From the NCBI GenBank assembly GCA_965206405.1, contig CBDBJQ010000006.1, forward strand, positions 124,001-188,000: a stretch of DNA of 64,000 bases, written 5' to 3'. The notes below the pieces were generated by a model, which saw only the letters and a program-made list of their open reading frames with translations, was not told the origin of the DNA and made no database searches. Below are positions 7,612-15,515 of this stretch, in pieces; within the stretch, counting starts at the first letter, position 1, and each line of letters begins with the position of its first letter. Origin of the DNA: CBDBJQ01 sp965206405 (GTDB lineage Bacteria > Pseudomonadota > Alphaproteobacteria > UBA8366). The position numbers were made by a program, and so were the translations under genes.

Positions 7612-7645
7612 TTAGCGGTACCTGTTCATGAAATATTCGGGTTAA
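7582..7645. repeat. Duplicated 30-bp IS1380 right end abutting chvG
   Basis: Two successive 30-bp units, 7582-7611 and 7612-7641, each start with TTAGCG and end with TTCATGAAATAT(C/T)CGGG; the second carries several substitutions. TTAA follows at 7642-7645 and supplies the chvG stop codon. The second unit is best read as the leftover end of an earlier insertion, or a terminal satellite copied by slippage between TTAGC repeats. Confidence 0.8.
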
Positions 7646-9417
7646 GCCACCGGCAAACGCAGGATGAACCGGGCGCCGGCGATACGCCCGGCCGCATCGC
7701 GGCGGTTCTCGGCATGTAGCGCTCCCTTGTGCACCTCGGCGATTTGCCTTGCAATCGCCAGCCCGAGGCCGGAATGAGTGCCAAACTTCTCCTCTTTCGG
7801 GCGAGCCGTATAAAAACGGTCGAATACCGCCTCGAGTTTGGTTTCCGGGATACCCGGCCCGGCATCTTCCACAGCGACCTCGACCAGGGCGTCCCGCCGA
7901 GAGACGGTCAGGCTTACCGACGCCCCCGTCGGGCTGAAACTGACCGCATTCTCGATCAGGTTCTGAAGCACCTGAATCAGCCGATCCTCGACACCCGACA
8001 CCGTAAACGGTCCGGCCCCGGCGATATGCGCCACCACTTCTGTTACCCCGCTCCCCACACCGCTCCCCACACCGCTCCCCGCGCCGCCGCCTTGCGCGCC
8101 GGCATCGCCGGGATAACCCTCGCGGATAATGACAAAACTCTCCGCCAGCGCCGGCACTAGGCGCGCCAGATCGACCGGCGCAGTGTCGGCCCGGTTCAAC
8201 TCGTAATCGAGGCGCGATACGTCGGCGATATCGGTGATCAGTCGGTCAAGCCGGTGCACGTCATCCAGAATGATGGCCATCAGGCGCTTCTGCTGGTCGG
8301 CGTCGGTTACCCGGGCTACGGTCTCTATGGCGCTACGCAGGGAGGTAAGGGGGTTTTTCAGCTCGTGGCTGACATCGGAGGCAAAGCGGGCGGTTGCATC
8401 CAGGCGACGGTCGAGAGCTTCCGTCATATCCTTAAGCGCCCGCGACAGATCGCCGATCTCGTCCTGGCGGTCAGTGAAATCAGGCAGTTCCTCGGCGCTC
8501 TTGCCGACCCCGCGCCGGATTCTCTCCGCCGCTCCTGCAAGCCTGAGCATCGGCCGCGCGATGGTACGCGACAAGTAGAGCGAGAACAGGACGGTCATGA
8601 CCAGCGCGCCCAGGAACAAGCCGGCCAAGGAGAGATGCACGTCCTCCATCGCCTTGCCGACCGACCAGTTCTCGCGCGAGACCAGCAGGGCGCCAACCAC
8701 CCGCCGGTAGCGCTGGATCGGCACCGCTACCGACAGTACCAGCCAGTTACCGGCGCGGCGAACCATGCCGGTCGCCTCACCGGCGAGCGCCGCGGTAACC
8801 TCCTCGTAATCCTGTGCGCTCTGGACCGGCGCCTCCTTGTAGGTCTCAAAGGTGTCCCCGCCCCGCAGCAAATCGGCGCCACGGCTGATCCAGCGCCCGA
8901 TCGCCGCAAGCCACCCGTCCTCGGTCTCGCCGGGAAGGGTTTGCACGAAGATGTATTCGCGCGCCCCCGGCATGCGGCGAGTATCGATGGCGAGCGCGCC
9001 GGAATTGACAAACAGGCGCAGACGTAGCCCCGAAGAAACATGCAGACGGCGGATGATGTCGGTCACCGGCGGTGCCGAGAGAAAGAAACCGGGCAGGCCC
9101 GGCGCGATCGCGCTTTCGCCGACGGCGCCGGCCAATACCTCGGCCTGCCGGCGGAGCGCGTCGATCTCGGCGGCGATCAACTTGTCCCGGTACGGCCCCA
9201 GCAACACCAGCCCGACGATGAGCGCGAGCAGCACAGCGACATTGATAGAGAGAATCCGCAAGGTTAGCGGCGATACCAGCCGCCGTCGCGGCCGGACGAT
9301 TTCGGAACCCGCATCCCCGGCAGCTGTGTTCCTGGCGGTCGTGCTCCCAGCGGCCGCAGCCTCCGGAACCGGGGCCCCGGGCGTTACATTTTCGGCAGTG
9401 TTCGGGGCGTTGTTCAC
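7642..9417 (-). CDS. chvG: ChvG-type sensor histidine kinase
   Basis: The 591-residue membrane kinase has an N-terminal transmembrane helix (ILSINVAVLLALIVGLVLL, about residues 54-72), a periplasmic sensor domain of about 200 residues, a second helix (LAGLFLGALVMTVLFSLYL), a HAMP linker (RTIARPMLRLAGAAERIRRG), the phosphoacceptor box FASDVSHELKNPLTSLRSAI, and an ATPase domain with NLIENAVSFSP, VEDAGPGIP and GLGLAIARQIAEVHKG. ChvG kinases sense envelope or acid stress and phosphorylate ChvI. The start overlaps the chvI stop by 4 bases. Oddities: a 12-bp tandem duplication (8051-8086) inserts GSGVGSGVGSGV in the ATPase domain, and the stop codon is formed at the edge of an IS1380 end. Confidence 0.93.
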   Translation of the reverse strand: MNNAPNTAENVTPGAPVPEAAAAGSTTARNTAAGDAGSEIVRPRRRLVSPLTLRILSINVAVLLALIVGLVLLGPYRDKLIAAEIDALRRQAEVLAGAVGESAIAPGLPGFFLSAPPVTDIIRRLHVSSGLRLRLFVNSGALAIDTRRMPGAREYIFVQTLPGETEDGWLAAIGRWISRGADLLRGGDTFETYKEAPVQSAQDYEEVTAALAGEATGMVRRAGNWLVLSVAVPIQRYRRVVGALLVSRENWSVGKAMEDVHLSLAGLFLGALVMTVLFSLYLSRTIARPMLRLAGAAERIRRGVGKSAEELPDFTDRQDEIGDLSRALKDMTEALDRRLDATARFASDVSHELKNPLTSLRSAIETVARVTDADQQKRLMAIILDDVHRLDRLITDIADVSRLDYELNRADTAPVDLARLVPALAESFVIIREGYPGDAGAQGGGAGSGVGSGVGSGVTEVVAHIAGAGPFTVSGVEDRLIQVLQNLIENAVSFSPTGASVSLTVSRRDALVEVAVEDAGPGIPETKLEAVFDRFYTARPKEEKFGTHSGLGLAIARQIAEVHKGALHAENRRDAAGRIAGARFILRLPVA

Positions 9418-10112
9418 GATTCGCGGTAGCGGTAGCCGGCGCCGTAGAGGGTTTCGATCTCCCCAAATTCAGGGGCGACTTCCCGGAACTTGGCCCTGAT
9501 CCGCTTGATATGGCTGTCGATGGTCCGGTCGTCGACGTAGATATTCTCGCCATAGGCGGTATCCATCAGCTGGTTACGCGACCGGACATGGCCGGGCCGC
9601 TCGACCAGCGCGCGGAGCAGGAGAAACTCGGTGACGGTCAGATCGACCACCTTGCCTTCCCAACTGCAGCGATGCCGGCTGACATCGATGGCAAGAGGTC
9701 CCCGGGTAACGATACCCTCGTCAGAGGGCTCGGCGGACACGCCGGCCAGTTCGGTGCGGCGCAGCAGGGCCCGGATGCGCTCGATCAACAGACGTTGGGA
9801 AAACGGCTTCCGGATATAGTCGTCGGCACCCATCCGCAATCCCAGCACCTCGTCGATCTCCTCGTCCTTCGAGGTTAGGAAGATGACCGGCATGCCGCTC
9901 GACTCGCGCAGCTTGCGGAGCAGCTCGATGCCGTCCATCCGCGGCATCTTGATGTCGACCACGGCCAGATCGGCCGGCCCGTCCAGGAGCCCGCGCAGCG
10001 CCTCCTCGCCATCGGCAAAGGTGCGGGTCTTGAAGCCCTCGACCTCGAGAGCCATCGAAACCGAAGTCAGGATATTGCGGTCATTGTCGACCAACGCGAT
10101 CGTCCGGCTCAT
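9414..10112 (-). CDS. chvI: ChvI-type response regulator
   Basis: The 232-residue OmpR-family regulator has a receiver domain with the acidic pair in ALVDND, the phosphorylated aspartate in LAVVDIKMPRMDG, and the T and K of IFLTSKD and YIRKPFS. It then has a winged-helix domain (LTVTEFLLLRALVERPGHVR, YVDDRTIDSHIKRIRAKF, IETLYGAGYRY). The start is ATG 10112; a longer frame upstream is only the translated hexanucleotide repeat. In Rhizobiales ChvI controls exopolysaccharide, motility, acid response and pckA. Here pckA is divergently transcribed next door, so coupling is likely but inferred. Confidence 0.93.
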   Translation of the reverse strand: MSRTIALVDNDRNILTSVSMALEVEGFKTRTFADGEEALRGLLDGPADLAVVDIKMPRMDGIELLRKLRESSGMPVIFLTSKDEEIDEVLGLRMGADDYIRKPFSQRLLIERIRALLRRTELAGVSAEPSDEGIVTRGPLAIDVSRHRCSWEGKVVDLTVTEFLLLRALVERPGHVRSRNQLMDTAYGENIYVDDRTIDSHIKRIRAKFREVAPEFGEIETLYGAGYRYRES

Positions 10113-10148
10113 ATCCTCGCCATCCCCATCCGTTTTCTCCTTGCGTCC

Positions 10149-10202
10149 TCTGCCTCTGCCTCTGCCTCGCCCTCGCCCTCGCCCTCGACGGCGGCGAGGG
10201 CG
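10149..10202. repeat. Hexanucleotide repeat and hairpin in the chvI leader
   Basis: Three copies of TCTGCC followed by three of TCGCCC (10149-10184) run into an inverted repeat CGCCCTCG/CGAGGGCG (10180-10187 and 10195-10202, 7-base loop). The element lies 37-90 bases upstream of chvI and about 200 upstream of pckA, so it would sit in the chvI 5' leader if the promoter is beyond it. There is no T-run, so it is not a standard intrinsic terminator. Confidence 0.6.
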
Positions 10203-10401
10203 GGGCTGCAACATGGGACTGCAGCATTATGCCAGATTGCAGCCGCCACGCCCCACCATGCCCCGGCATCCACCGGCATGCTCCACCATGCACACCGCCG
10301 GGCCGCAAAGAGTTCCTTGATTTCCCCCGGTCAGGCGGTATCTATGCCTCAAGGGTGTGCGCATCCACACGTGCAACCCAAGATAGCCGGGAGGGCACTT
10401 C

Positions 10402-12006
10402 GTGGGACAGGACAACGGCGCCTCCCAGAGCGACATTCTCAAGAAACACGGCCTGCACAATCCGGCGGCCGTCCATCACAATCCCGGCCCGCAGCCACTC
10501 TATGAAGCCACCATCCGGCTGGGCACCGGCCAACTGGGTTCGGGCGCATCGCTCGTGGTCGAGACCGGAAAGTACACTGGCCGGTCGCCCAATGACCGAT
10601 TCATCGTCGAGGAGGAGACATCCTCCGGTGACATCTGGTGGGGCACCGTCAATAAGCCGATTGCCGAAGAGCGCTACGACGCCCTGCGCGAACGCGTAAT
10701 GGCGTATCTCGAAGGACACGAGATCTACATCCAGGATCTCGTCGCCGGTGCGGCACTTGAGCATCGCCACATGGTGCGCGTGATCAGCGACAGCCCCTGG
10801 CACAGCCTGTTCGCCCGCAACATGTTCCGCCAGCCCACGCCCGAGGAAGCGCAGAACTTCGTGCCCGATCTGACGATCCTGCATGCGCCCGATTTTGCCG
10901 TCGACCCCGCACGCGACGGCGTCAACGCCGACGCCGCGATCATCCTCAACTTCAAGGCGAGGACGGTTCTTATTGCCGGCACCCGCTATGCCGGCGAAAT
11001 CAAGAAATCGGTGTTCAGCTACATGAACTACCTGATGCCCGAGCGCGGGGTGTTGCCGATGCACTGCTCCGCCAACATCGGCGACGACGGCGATGTCGGG
11101 ATTTTCTTCGGCCTTTCCGGAACCGGGAAGACCACCCTGTCAGCCGATGGCACGCGTTCCCTGATCGGCGACGACGAGCATGGCTGGTCGAGACAGGGCG
11201 TATTCAACTTCGAGGGCGGTTGCTATGCCAAGGTAATCCGGCTTTCAGCCGAAGCCGAACCGGAGATTCACGCCACCTGCAGCATGTTCGGGACTATCCT
11301 CGAGAACGTCGTCATGAATCCCACGACGCGCACCCTCGATCTCGATGACGCCTCGCTGACGGAGAACACCCGCGCCTCCTATCCGCTCTCCTTCATTCCC
11401 AACATTCGCGAAGATGGCTGTGGTGGACAGCCGGAGAACGTCGTTTTCCTCACCGCCGATGCTTTTGGCGTACTGCCGCCGATCAGCCGCCTGACCGCCG
11501 AGCAGGCAATGTATCACTTCCTGTCAGGCTATACCGCCCGTGTCGCTGGTACCGAGCGCGGGCTGAAGGAACCCGAGGCGACTTTCTCGACCTGTTTCGG
11601 GGCGCCCTTCATGCCGCGCCATCCGACCGTTTACGCCAGCATGCTCGGCGACCGGATTCTCAAGACCGGCGTGCGCTGCTGGCTCGTCAACACCGGCTGG
11701 TCCGGCGGCAAGTACGGCGTCGGTTCCCGCATGGACATTATGCACACCCGGGCGATGGTCCGGGCCGCGCTCGATGGCAGGCTGGCCGAGGTGTCGACGG
11801 CGCCCGACCCGAATTTCGGCCTCGGCGTGCCCGTGGATTGCCCCGATGTGCCCACACGTGTGCTCAAACCGCGCGATGCGTGGGACGACAAGGACGCCTA
11901 TGACACGACGGCGCGCGAGCTGACGCGCCGCTTCGAGGCGAATTTCAAGCAGTTCGAAAGCCAGGTCGACGACGGCATCACCGCCGCCGGAATCCACGCC
12001 AAGTAG
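10402..12006 (+). CDS. pckA: Phosphoenolpyruvate carboxykinase (ATP)
   Basis: The 534-residue enzyme converts oxaloacetate and ATP to phosphoenolpyruvate, the first committed step of gluconeogenesis from TCA intermediates. The ATP-type signature is clear: the P-loop FFGLSGTGKTTLSAD, the kinase-2 segment DDEHGWS followed by FNFEGGCYAKVIRLS, and the downstream metal and substrate region including NTGWSGGKYGVGSRM. Length fits the family (520-540). The start is a GTG with GGGAGGG about 7 bases upstream. It is divergent from chvI, the arrangement seen in rhizobia, where ChvI influences pckA. Confidence 0.96.
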   Translation: MGQDNGASQSDILKKHGLHNPAAVHHNPGPQPLYEATIRLGTGQLGSGASLVVETGKYTGRSPNDRFIVEEETSSGDIWWGTVNKPIAEERYDALRERVMAYLEGHEIYIQDLVAGAALEHRHMVRVISDSPWHSLFARNMFRQPTPEEAQNFVPDLTILHAPDFAVDPARDGVNADAAIILNFKARTVLIAGTRYAGEIKKSVFSYMNYLMPERGVLPMHCSANIGDDGDVGIFFGLSGTGKTTLSADGTRSLIGDDEHGWSRQGVFNFEGGCYAKVIRLSAEAEPEIHATCSMFGTILENVVMNPTTRTLDLDDASLTENTRASYPLSFIPNIREDGCGGQPENVVFLTADAFGVLPPISRLTAEQAMYHFLSGYTARVAGTERGLKEPEATFSTCFGAPFMPRHPTVYASMLGDRILKTGVRCWLVNTGWSGGKYGVGSRMDIMHTRAMVRAALDGRLAEVSTAPDPNFGLGVPVDCPDVPTRVLKPRDAWDDKDAYDTTARELTRRFEANFKQFESQVDDGITAAGIHAK

Positions 12007-12077
12007 CCACCCTGCACCTGGCCGCTACGCCGCCGGCGCTTCTCCATACAGCTGGCTTCGATCGGAGGAACAGGCGC

Positions 12078-12269
12078 ATGGAGGCCTTTCTTGGCATTGT
12101 CGTTATCTTCGTCCTCGGTTTTATAATCGCCCGGGTTTTCTTCCGGGGAGACTCCCCCAAAGACCGCAAGGGCCCCGGAGAAGAGGCCCGGGAGCGAGCC
12201 CGCGAGGAGACTCGCGAACCTCCGATCATCGACAGGCATTACGGTGATGACGAGGGCAACGGCAAATAG
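12078..12269 (+). CDS. Small single-pass membrane protein, unknown
   Basis: The 63-residue protein has one N-terminal transmembrane helix (FLGIVVIFVLGFIIARVFF) followed by a strongly charged tail rich in Arg, Glu and Lys (GEEARERAREETREPP). GGAGG lies 9 bases before the ATG, which supports real translation. It follows pckA by about 70 bp on the same strand. I do not recognise a family; the topology suggests a small membrane-anchored regulator or scaffold, without direct evidence. Confidence 0.6.
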   Translation: MEAFLGIVVIFVLGFIIARVFFRGDSPKDRKGPGEEARERAREETREPPIIDRHYGDDEGNGK

Positions 12270-12294
12270 CCCGTCCCACTAGGGAGGCAGGCGC

Positions 12295-12963
12295 TTAGTT
12301 ACGCTCGCCCGCAACGAGGGTAACGCCGATCATCGCATCGCGGCCGACCAGGCCGACAAGCGCCGCCTCGTCCATCCCCTCGGTCCCCTCGGGGCGCATC
12401 GGCAGCACGAGATAGCGCAGATCGGCGGTGCTGTCGTGCACCCGCACCTCCACCGATGCCGGCAGCTCGGTGCCGAACTCGCGAAGAACCACACGCGGCT
12501 CCCTGACAACCCGGCTTCTGTAGGCCCTGGATTTGTACCAGTCCGGAGGCAGTCCGATCAGGGAACGCGGATAACACGAGCACAGGGTGCAGACGATGAG
12601 ATTGTGCACCTCGGGCGTGTTGGGGATTGCGCGGATCGGGATATCGCCCGCATCGATATCGAGTTCGGTCGCTGCTGCGTTCAGATCGGCGATCAGCCGC
12701 TCGCGATAGCCGTCATCGCACCAGGCGCGGGCGATCAGCCGCGCGCCCAGGGCCGGCTCCAGGGAATCCTGCTGTTCGACCTGGCCCCGCAGCTCGTCGG
12801 CGCTGATGACGCCTTTTTCCACCAGCAGCTCGCCAAGCGCCTCAGTCATCACCTTGTAATAGGTGAGCGGCTGCTCCTCGAGATCCGGCTGGAAGGTTTG
12901 CGCGTGGTCGTGATCATGCGCATGGTTGTGCCCGTGTTCATGCTCGTGCGCATCGCCCGTCAT
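12295..12963 (-). CDS. Cobalt-type nitrile hydratase alpha / thiocyanate hydrolase gamma-like subunit
   Basis: The 222-residue protein carries VCTLCSC at residues 124-130, the metal site of this family: three cysteines bind a low-spin Co(III) and two of them are normally oxidised. Threonine in the second position is typical of the cobalt class (serine in the iron class). Flanking EVHNLIV and YPRSLIGLPPDWYKSRAYRSR are family-conserved. The N-terminus has eight histidines alternating at residues 6-20, unusual for a catalytic subunit and a possible metal-loading tail. Its start overlaps the upstream gene by 4 bases. The split beta genes next to it match thiocyanate hydrolase architecture (scnB-scnA-scnC) or three-subunit nitrile hydratases such as toyocamycin nitrile hydratase. 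Substrate is undecided. Confidence 0.85.
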   Translation of the reverse strand: MTGDAHEHEHGHNHAHDHDHAQTFQPDLEEQPLTYYKVMTEALGELLVEKGVISADELRGQVEQQDSLEPALGARLIARAWCDDGYRERLIADLNAAATELDIDAGDIPIRAIPNTPEVHNLIVCTLCSCYPRSLIGLPPDWYKSRAYRSRVVREPRVVLREFGTELPASVEVRVHDSTADLRYLVLPMRPEGTEGMDEAALVGLVGRDAMIGVTLVAGERN

Positions 12964-13256
12964 GCTCTGTCTCCTGCTGGTCTGAGCCAGTGTTCGTAGA
13001 TGTCGACGACCACGGAATCGCTACGTTCGCCCGTATAGTCCGGCCAGAGATCACGCTGCCGGAAGCGCACCCTGTAGAGGGTCAGCGGCGCACCGTCGCG
13101 CCCATAGGCCAGTTCCTCGGGGTTAGGATAGCGGCCGAGCACGCCGTCGACGACGCCTTTGTGACCGCGCACGAAAAACGGCGTGCGCACATGGCCCGGC
13201 GGGAAGGCGCGGCGCACCGCAACCCTGTCGCCCGGCGCGAAACCGTCGGCGCTCAT
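12960..13256 (-). CDS. Nitrile hydratase beta C-terminal-domain protein (ScnA-like)
   Basis: The 98-residue protein corresponds to only the C-terminal half of a normal nitrile hydratase beta subunit: FAPGDRVAVRRAFPPGHVRT, then FFVRGHKGVVDGVLGRYPNP, YRVRFRQRDLWPDY and VVVDIYEHWLRP, an SH3-like barrel that packs against the alpha subunit. It overlaps the genes on both sides by 4 bases, indicating strict co-translation. In thiocyanate hydrolase the equivalent separate chain is the alpha subunit (ScnA). Confidence 0.85.
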   Translation of the reverse strand: MSADGFAPGDRVAVRRAFPPGHVRTPFFVRGHKGVVDGVLGRYPNPEELAYGRDGAPLTLYRVRFRQRDLWPDYTGERSDSVVVDIYEHWLRPAGDRA

Positions 13257-13612
13257 TTCTTTTCTCCGGCTGTTTTTGTTTCGGCCTGCGCTTCGGCCTC
13301 GAGCCGTTGCTCGACCTCTTCCATCTTGCGGCCGAGCTCATCGACGGTGATCACGCCCTTCTCGAGCATGACGTTGACCGTCGAGGCACACCAGCGCTCG
13401 TAATAGCTCATGCTCTCATAGGCCTCGGCGCCGAGTTCCTCGATGCCTCGGCGCAGCTCGTCGACCGTGAACATGCGCCGCTTGTCGTCGGCGAGCAGGC
13501 GCCTGATCGCGTCAATCCTCTTTTCCCAATAGGCGTAGTCGTGTTCGTGCCGGTCGACTCCGCCGGCCTCGAGGCCGCCCATGTCGTGATGGCGTCTGCC
13601 GTCTCCGCCCAT
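13253..13612 (-). CDS. Nitrile hydratase beta N-terminal-domain protein (ScnB-like)
   Basis: The 119-residue protein carries the beta N-terminal signature HHDMGGLEAGG near its start, then DYAYWEKRIDAIRRLL and the helical segment YESMSYYERWCASTVNVMLE. In ordinary two-subunit nitrile hydratases this is fused to the domain encoded by the next gene. The start ATG at 13612 is chosen because it sits just before the conserved motif; the frame runs open to 13720 but without family-like sequence. It is the first gene of the three-gene unit, 44 bp after the GST gene. No activator (P14K-like) gene is visible in the window. Confidence 0.82.
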   Translation of the reverse strand: MGGDGRRHHDMGGLEAGGVDRHEHDYAYWEKRIDAIRRLLADDKRRMFTVDELRRGIEELGAEAYESMSYYERWCASTVNVMLEKGVITVDELGRKMEEVEQRLEAEAQAETKTAGEKK

Positions 13613-13656
13613 CGTTCCGCCCGCTTCCCGGTTATTCTGATTTGCCGTCCGGCGCC

Positions 13657-14277
13657 TTACACTAGGGGATTCATGCAGTGTTTGCGATAGGCCGGCCGGT
13701 CGCAGAGACGAGCATACCACGCATCGAGACCAGGCATCGCCGGCCGGTCATCGACCAGGGTGTACCAGCGGAACGCCGCGATACCGAGGGGGATGTCGCC
13801 GATCGTCAGCTGGTTTCCGCCAACGTAGTCGTGGCCCTGAAGATGCTTGTCCAGTATCCGCCAGATTTTGTTGCCGGCCACGATGGCGTTCTTCACCGCC
13901 GCCAGGTCGCGCTCATCGGGCCCGTGGCGCACCAGGTTCCAGAACACGTCCCGGGACGGGGCATTAAGGTGACAGGACAGCCAGTCCATCCAGATCTCGC
14001 AAAGCGCCCGCTCGCCGGGATCGGCCGAGCATATCTTGCCGACACCGTAGCGCGTGGCGAGGTAGCGCAGGATGGTGTGCGATTCCCAGAGCGTGACACC
14101 GTCGTCGATGACGGTCGGCACCAGCCCCATCGGATTCATCGCCAGGTATTCCGCGGTGTCGTTGCCGCCGAAGTCGCCACCGACATCGTGGCGTTCATAT
14201 TCGAGACCCAGCTCCTCGGCGCACCACACCACCTTCATGACGTTGCTGGACGTCTTGCGCCCGTGAATTGTCAACAT
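13657..14277 (-). CDS. Glutathione S-transferase family protein
   Basis: The 206-residue protein has a thioredoxin-like N-terminal domain (LTIHGRKTSSNVMKVVWCAEE, read from residue 2, with NPMGLVPTVIDDG and LWESHTILRYLATRYG as the glutathione-binding cis-Pro and ES(H/N) region) and an all-helical C-terminal domain (GNQLTIGDIPLGI and a final WYARLCDRPAYRKHC). Serine in KTSSN is the likely catalytic position. It lies upstream of the three nitrile hydratase-like genes on the same strand, so it may belong to the same transcription unit; a role in handling electrophilic or cyanide-type compounds is only inference. Confidence 0.88.
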   Translation of the reverse strand: MLTIHGRKTSSNVMKVVWCAEELGLEYERHDVGGDFGGNDTAEYLAMNPMGLVPTVIDDGVTLWESHTILRYLATRYGVGKICSADPGERALCEIWMDWLSCHLNAPSRDVFWNLVRHGPDERDLAAVKNAIVAGNKIWRILDKHLQGHDYVGGNQLTIGDIPLGIAAFRWYTLVDDRPAMPGLDAWYARLCDRPAYRKHCMNPLV

Positions 14278-14365
14278 TCCTTATTCTCCCCTTGCCGGGC
14301 CCGGCATTTCGCGCCGCGCCCTCATTATGTTACGTCATGCCGCGATTATGTCGCGCCGTAGCGGT

Positions 14366-15439
14366 TCATGCCTCGTCGCATATTTCCGCGATGCGCTGGC
14401 GTGTTATTCCCACCGATTCGGCGGCGGCCAGAATGGCTTCCCAGGAATTACCGTCGATCTCGATACCCGAGTCCAACAGCGCCTCACGGCTCATCCGCTC
14501 GGGTTCGCCCGCAACCAGCACCGGCTCGTCCGGATCTGCCGGCGGCGACGCCTTGGCGTAGGCGGTCACAGCCGCGATCTCCTCTCGCATGAGCGCGGTA
14601 TCGCCGAAACGCCCCGGATCCAGGACAACGACGAACATGTTATTGATTGTGGTGTCGGTGCGGAGGTTTCCCGGCTGGATCGTGCCGCCGCCGGTCAGGG
14701 CGCCGGCCAGGAATTCGCAAACCATCGCGAGGCCGTAGCCCTTGTGCGCCCCGAGCGGCATCAGGGCGCCGTGCGGCGAGGCGAACATCACCCCGGGATC
14801 CTGCGTCGGCTTCCCCTCGGCATCGAGTACGTAGCCCTCGCCGAGATCATCGCCGCGCATCATCGCCACCCGCGCCTTGCCCATCGCGATCCGGCTCGTC
14901 GCCATGTCGAGCACGAAGGCCGGCGTATCGCCGGCGGCCGGCACCGCGAACACCACCGGGTTGGTGGCAACCCGCGGATCGGTGCCCCGATGCGGAGCGA
15001 CCAGCGGCGTCCGGCCGATGGCATTGACGAAATGCATCGACACCAGCCCAGCCGCCGCGCACATTTCGCCATAGGTGCCGACCCGGCCGATATGGCAGCA
15101 GTTCTTGAGCGCCAGCAGGGCCACGCCCTCGCGGCCGGCCTTGGCGATCGCCAGTTCGGTTGCCTGCCGGGCCATCGCATGGCCGTAGCCCGACCCGCCG
15201 TCGACCACGAGCACCGGCCCGGAATCCTGCTCCACCGTGACCGTGCGGTTGGGCCGCAGCTCGCCCCGGTGCAGCGCCTCGAAATATCGCGGGATCATGC
15301 CGACGCCGTGGCTTGGATGACCCTTCAGGTGGGCTTCGACCAGATGGTCGGTGACGATCTCGGCTTCCGCCTCGTCGCTTCCCCCCGCCTGCAGGATGGC
15401 GCGCGTCGCCGCGCGCAAGCTCTCATGCCGTATCAACAT
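14366..15439 (-). CDS. Malate/L-lactate dehydrogenase family oxidoreductase (Ldh_2)
   Basis: The 357-residue protein belongs to the NAD(P)-dependent malate/lactate/ureidoglycolate dehydrogenase family, a fold unrelated to classical LDH. Recognisable blocks are GHPSHGVGMIPRY near residue 40, HIGRVGTYGEMCA, ATNPVVFAVPA, LDMATSRIAMGK and LGAHKGYGLAMVCEFLAGAL, in family order and with normal length. The family reduces 2-oxoacids or oxidises 2-hydroxyacids, and the substrate cannot be read from sequence. It runs convergent with nothing and follows polA on the same strand, separated by a 15-bp tandem repeat. Confidence 0.85.
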   Translation of the reverse strand: MLIRHESLRAATRAILQAGGSDEAEAEIVTDHLVEAHLKGHPSHGVGMIPRYFEALHRGELRPNRTVTVEQDSGPVLVVDGGSGYGHAMARQATELAIAKAGREGVALLALKNCCHIGRVGTYGEMCAAAGLVSMHFVNAIGRTPLVAPHRGTDPRVATNPVVFAVPAAGDTPAFVLDMATSRIAMGKARVAMMRGDDLGEGYVLDAEGKPTQDPGVMFASPHGALMPLGAHKGYGLAMVCEFLAGALTGGGTIQPGNLRTDTTINNMFVVVLDPGRFGDTALMREEIAAVTAYAKASPPADPDEPVLVAGEPERMSREALLDSGIEIDGNSWEAILAAAESVGITRQRIAEICDEA

Positions 15440-15470
15440 CGCTCAGTTATGCCCCGCTCAACGCGCTTCA

Positions 15471-15515
15471 CATCAATGCACCCCGCATCAATGCGCCCCA
15501 CATCAATGCGCCTCG
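15471..15515. repeat. 15-bp tandem repeat across the polA stop codon
   Basis: Three copies of CATCAATGCRCCYCR lie at 15471-15485, 15486-15500 and 15501-15515. The polA stop codon (minus strand, 15503-15505) falls in the third copy, so the duplication extends from the end of the gene into the intergenic region. Confidence 0.9.

Noticed and set aside
10180..10202. Intrinsic terminator between chvI and pckA
   Set aside because: The stem is good but no T-run follows on either strand, and both genes are transcribed away from it.
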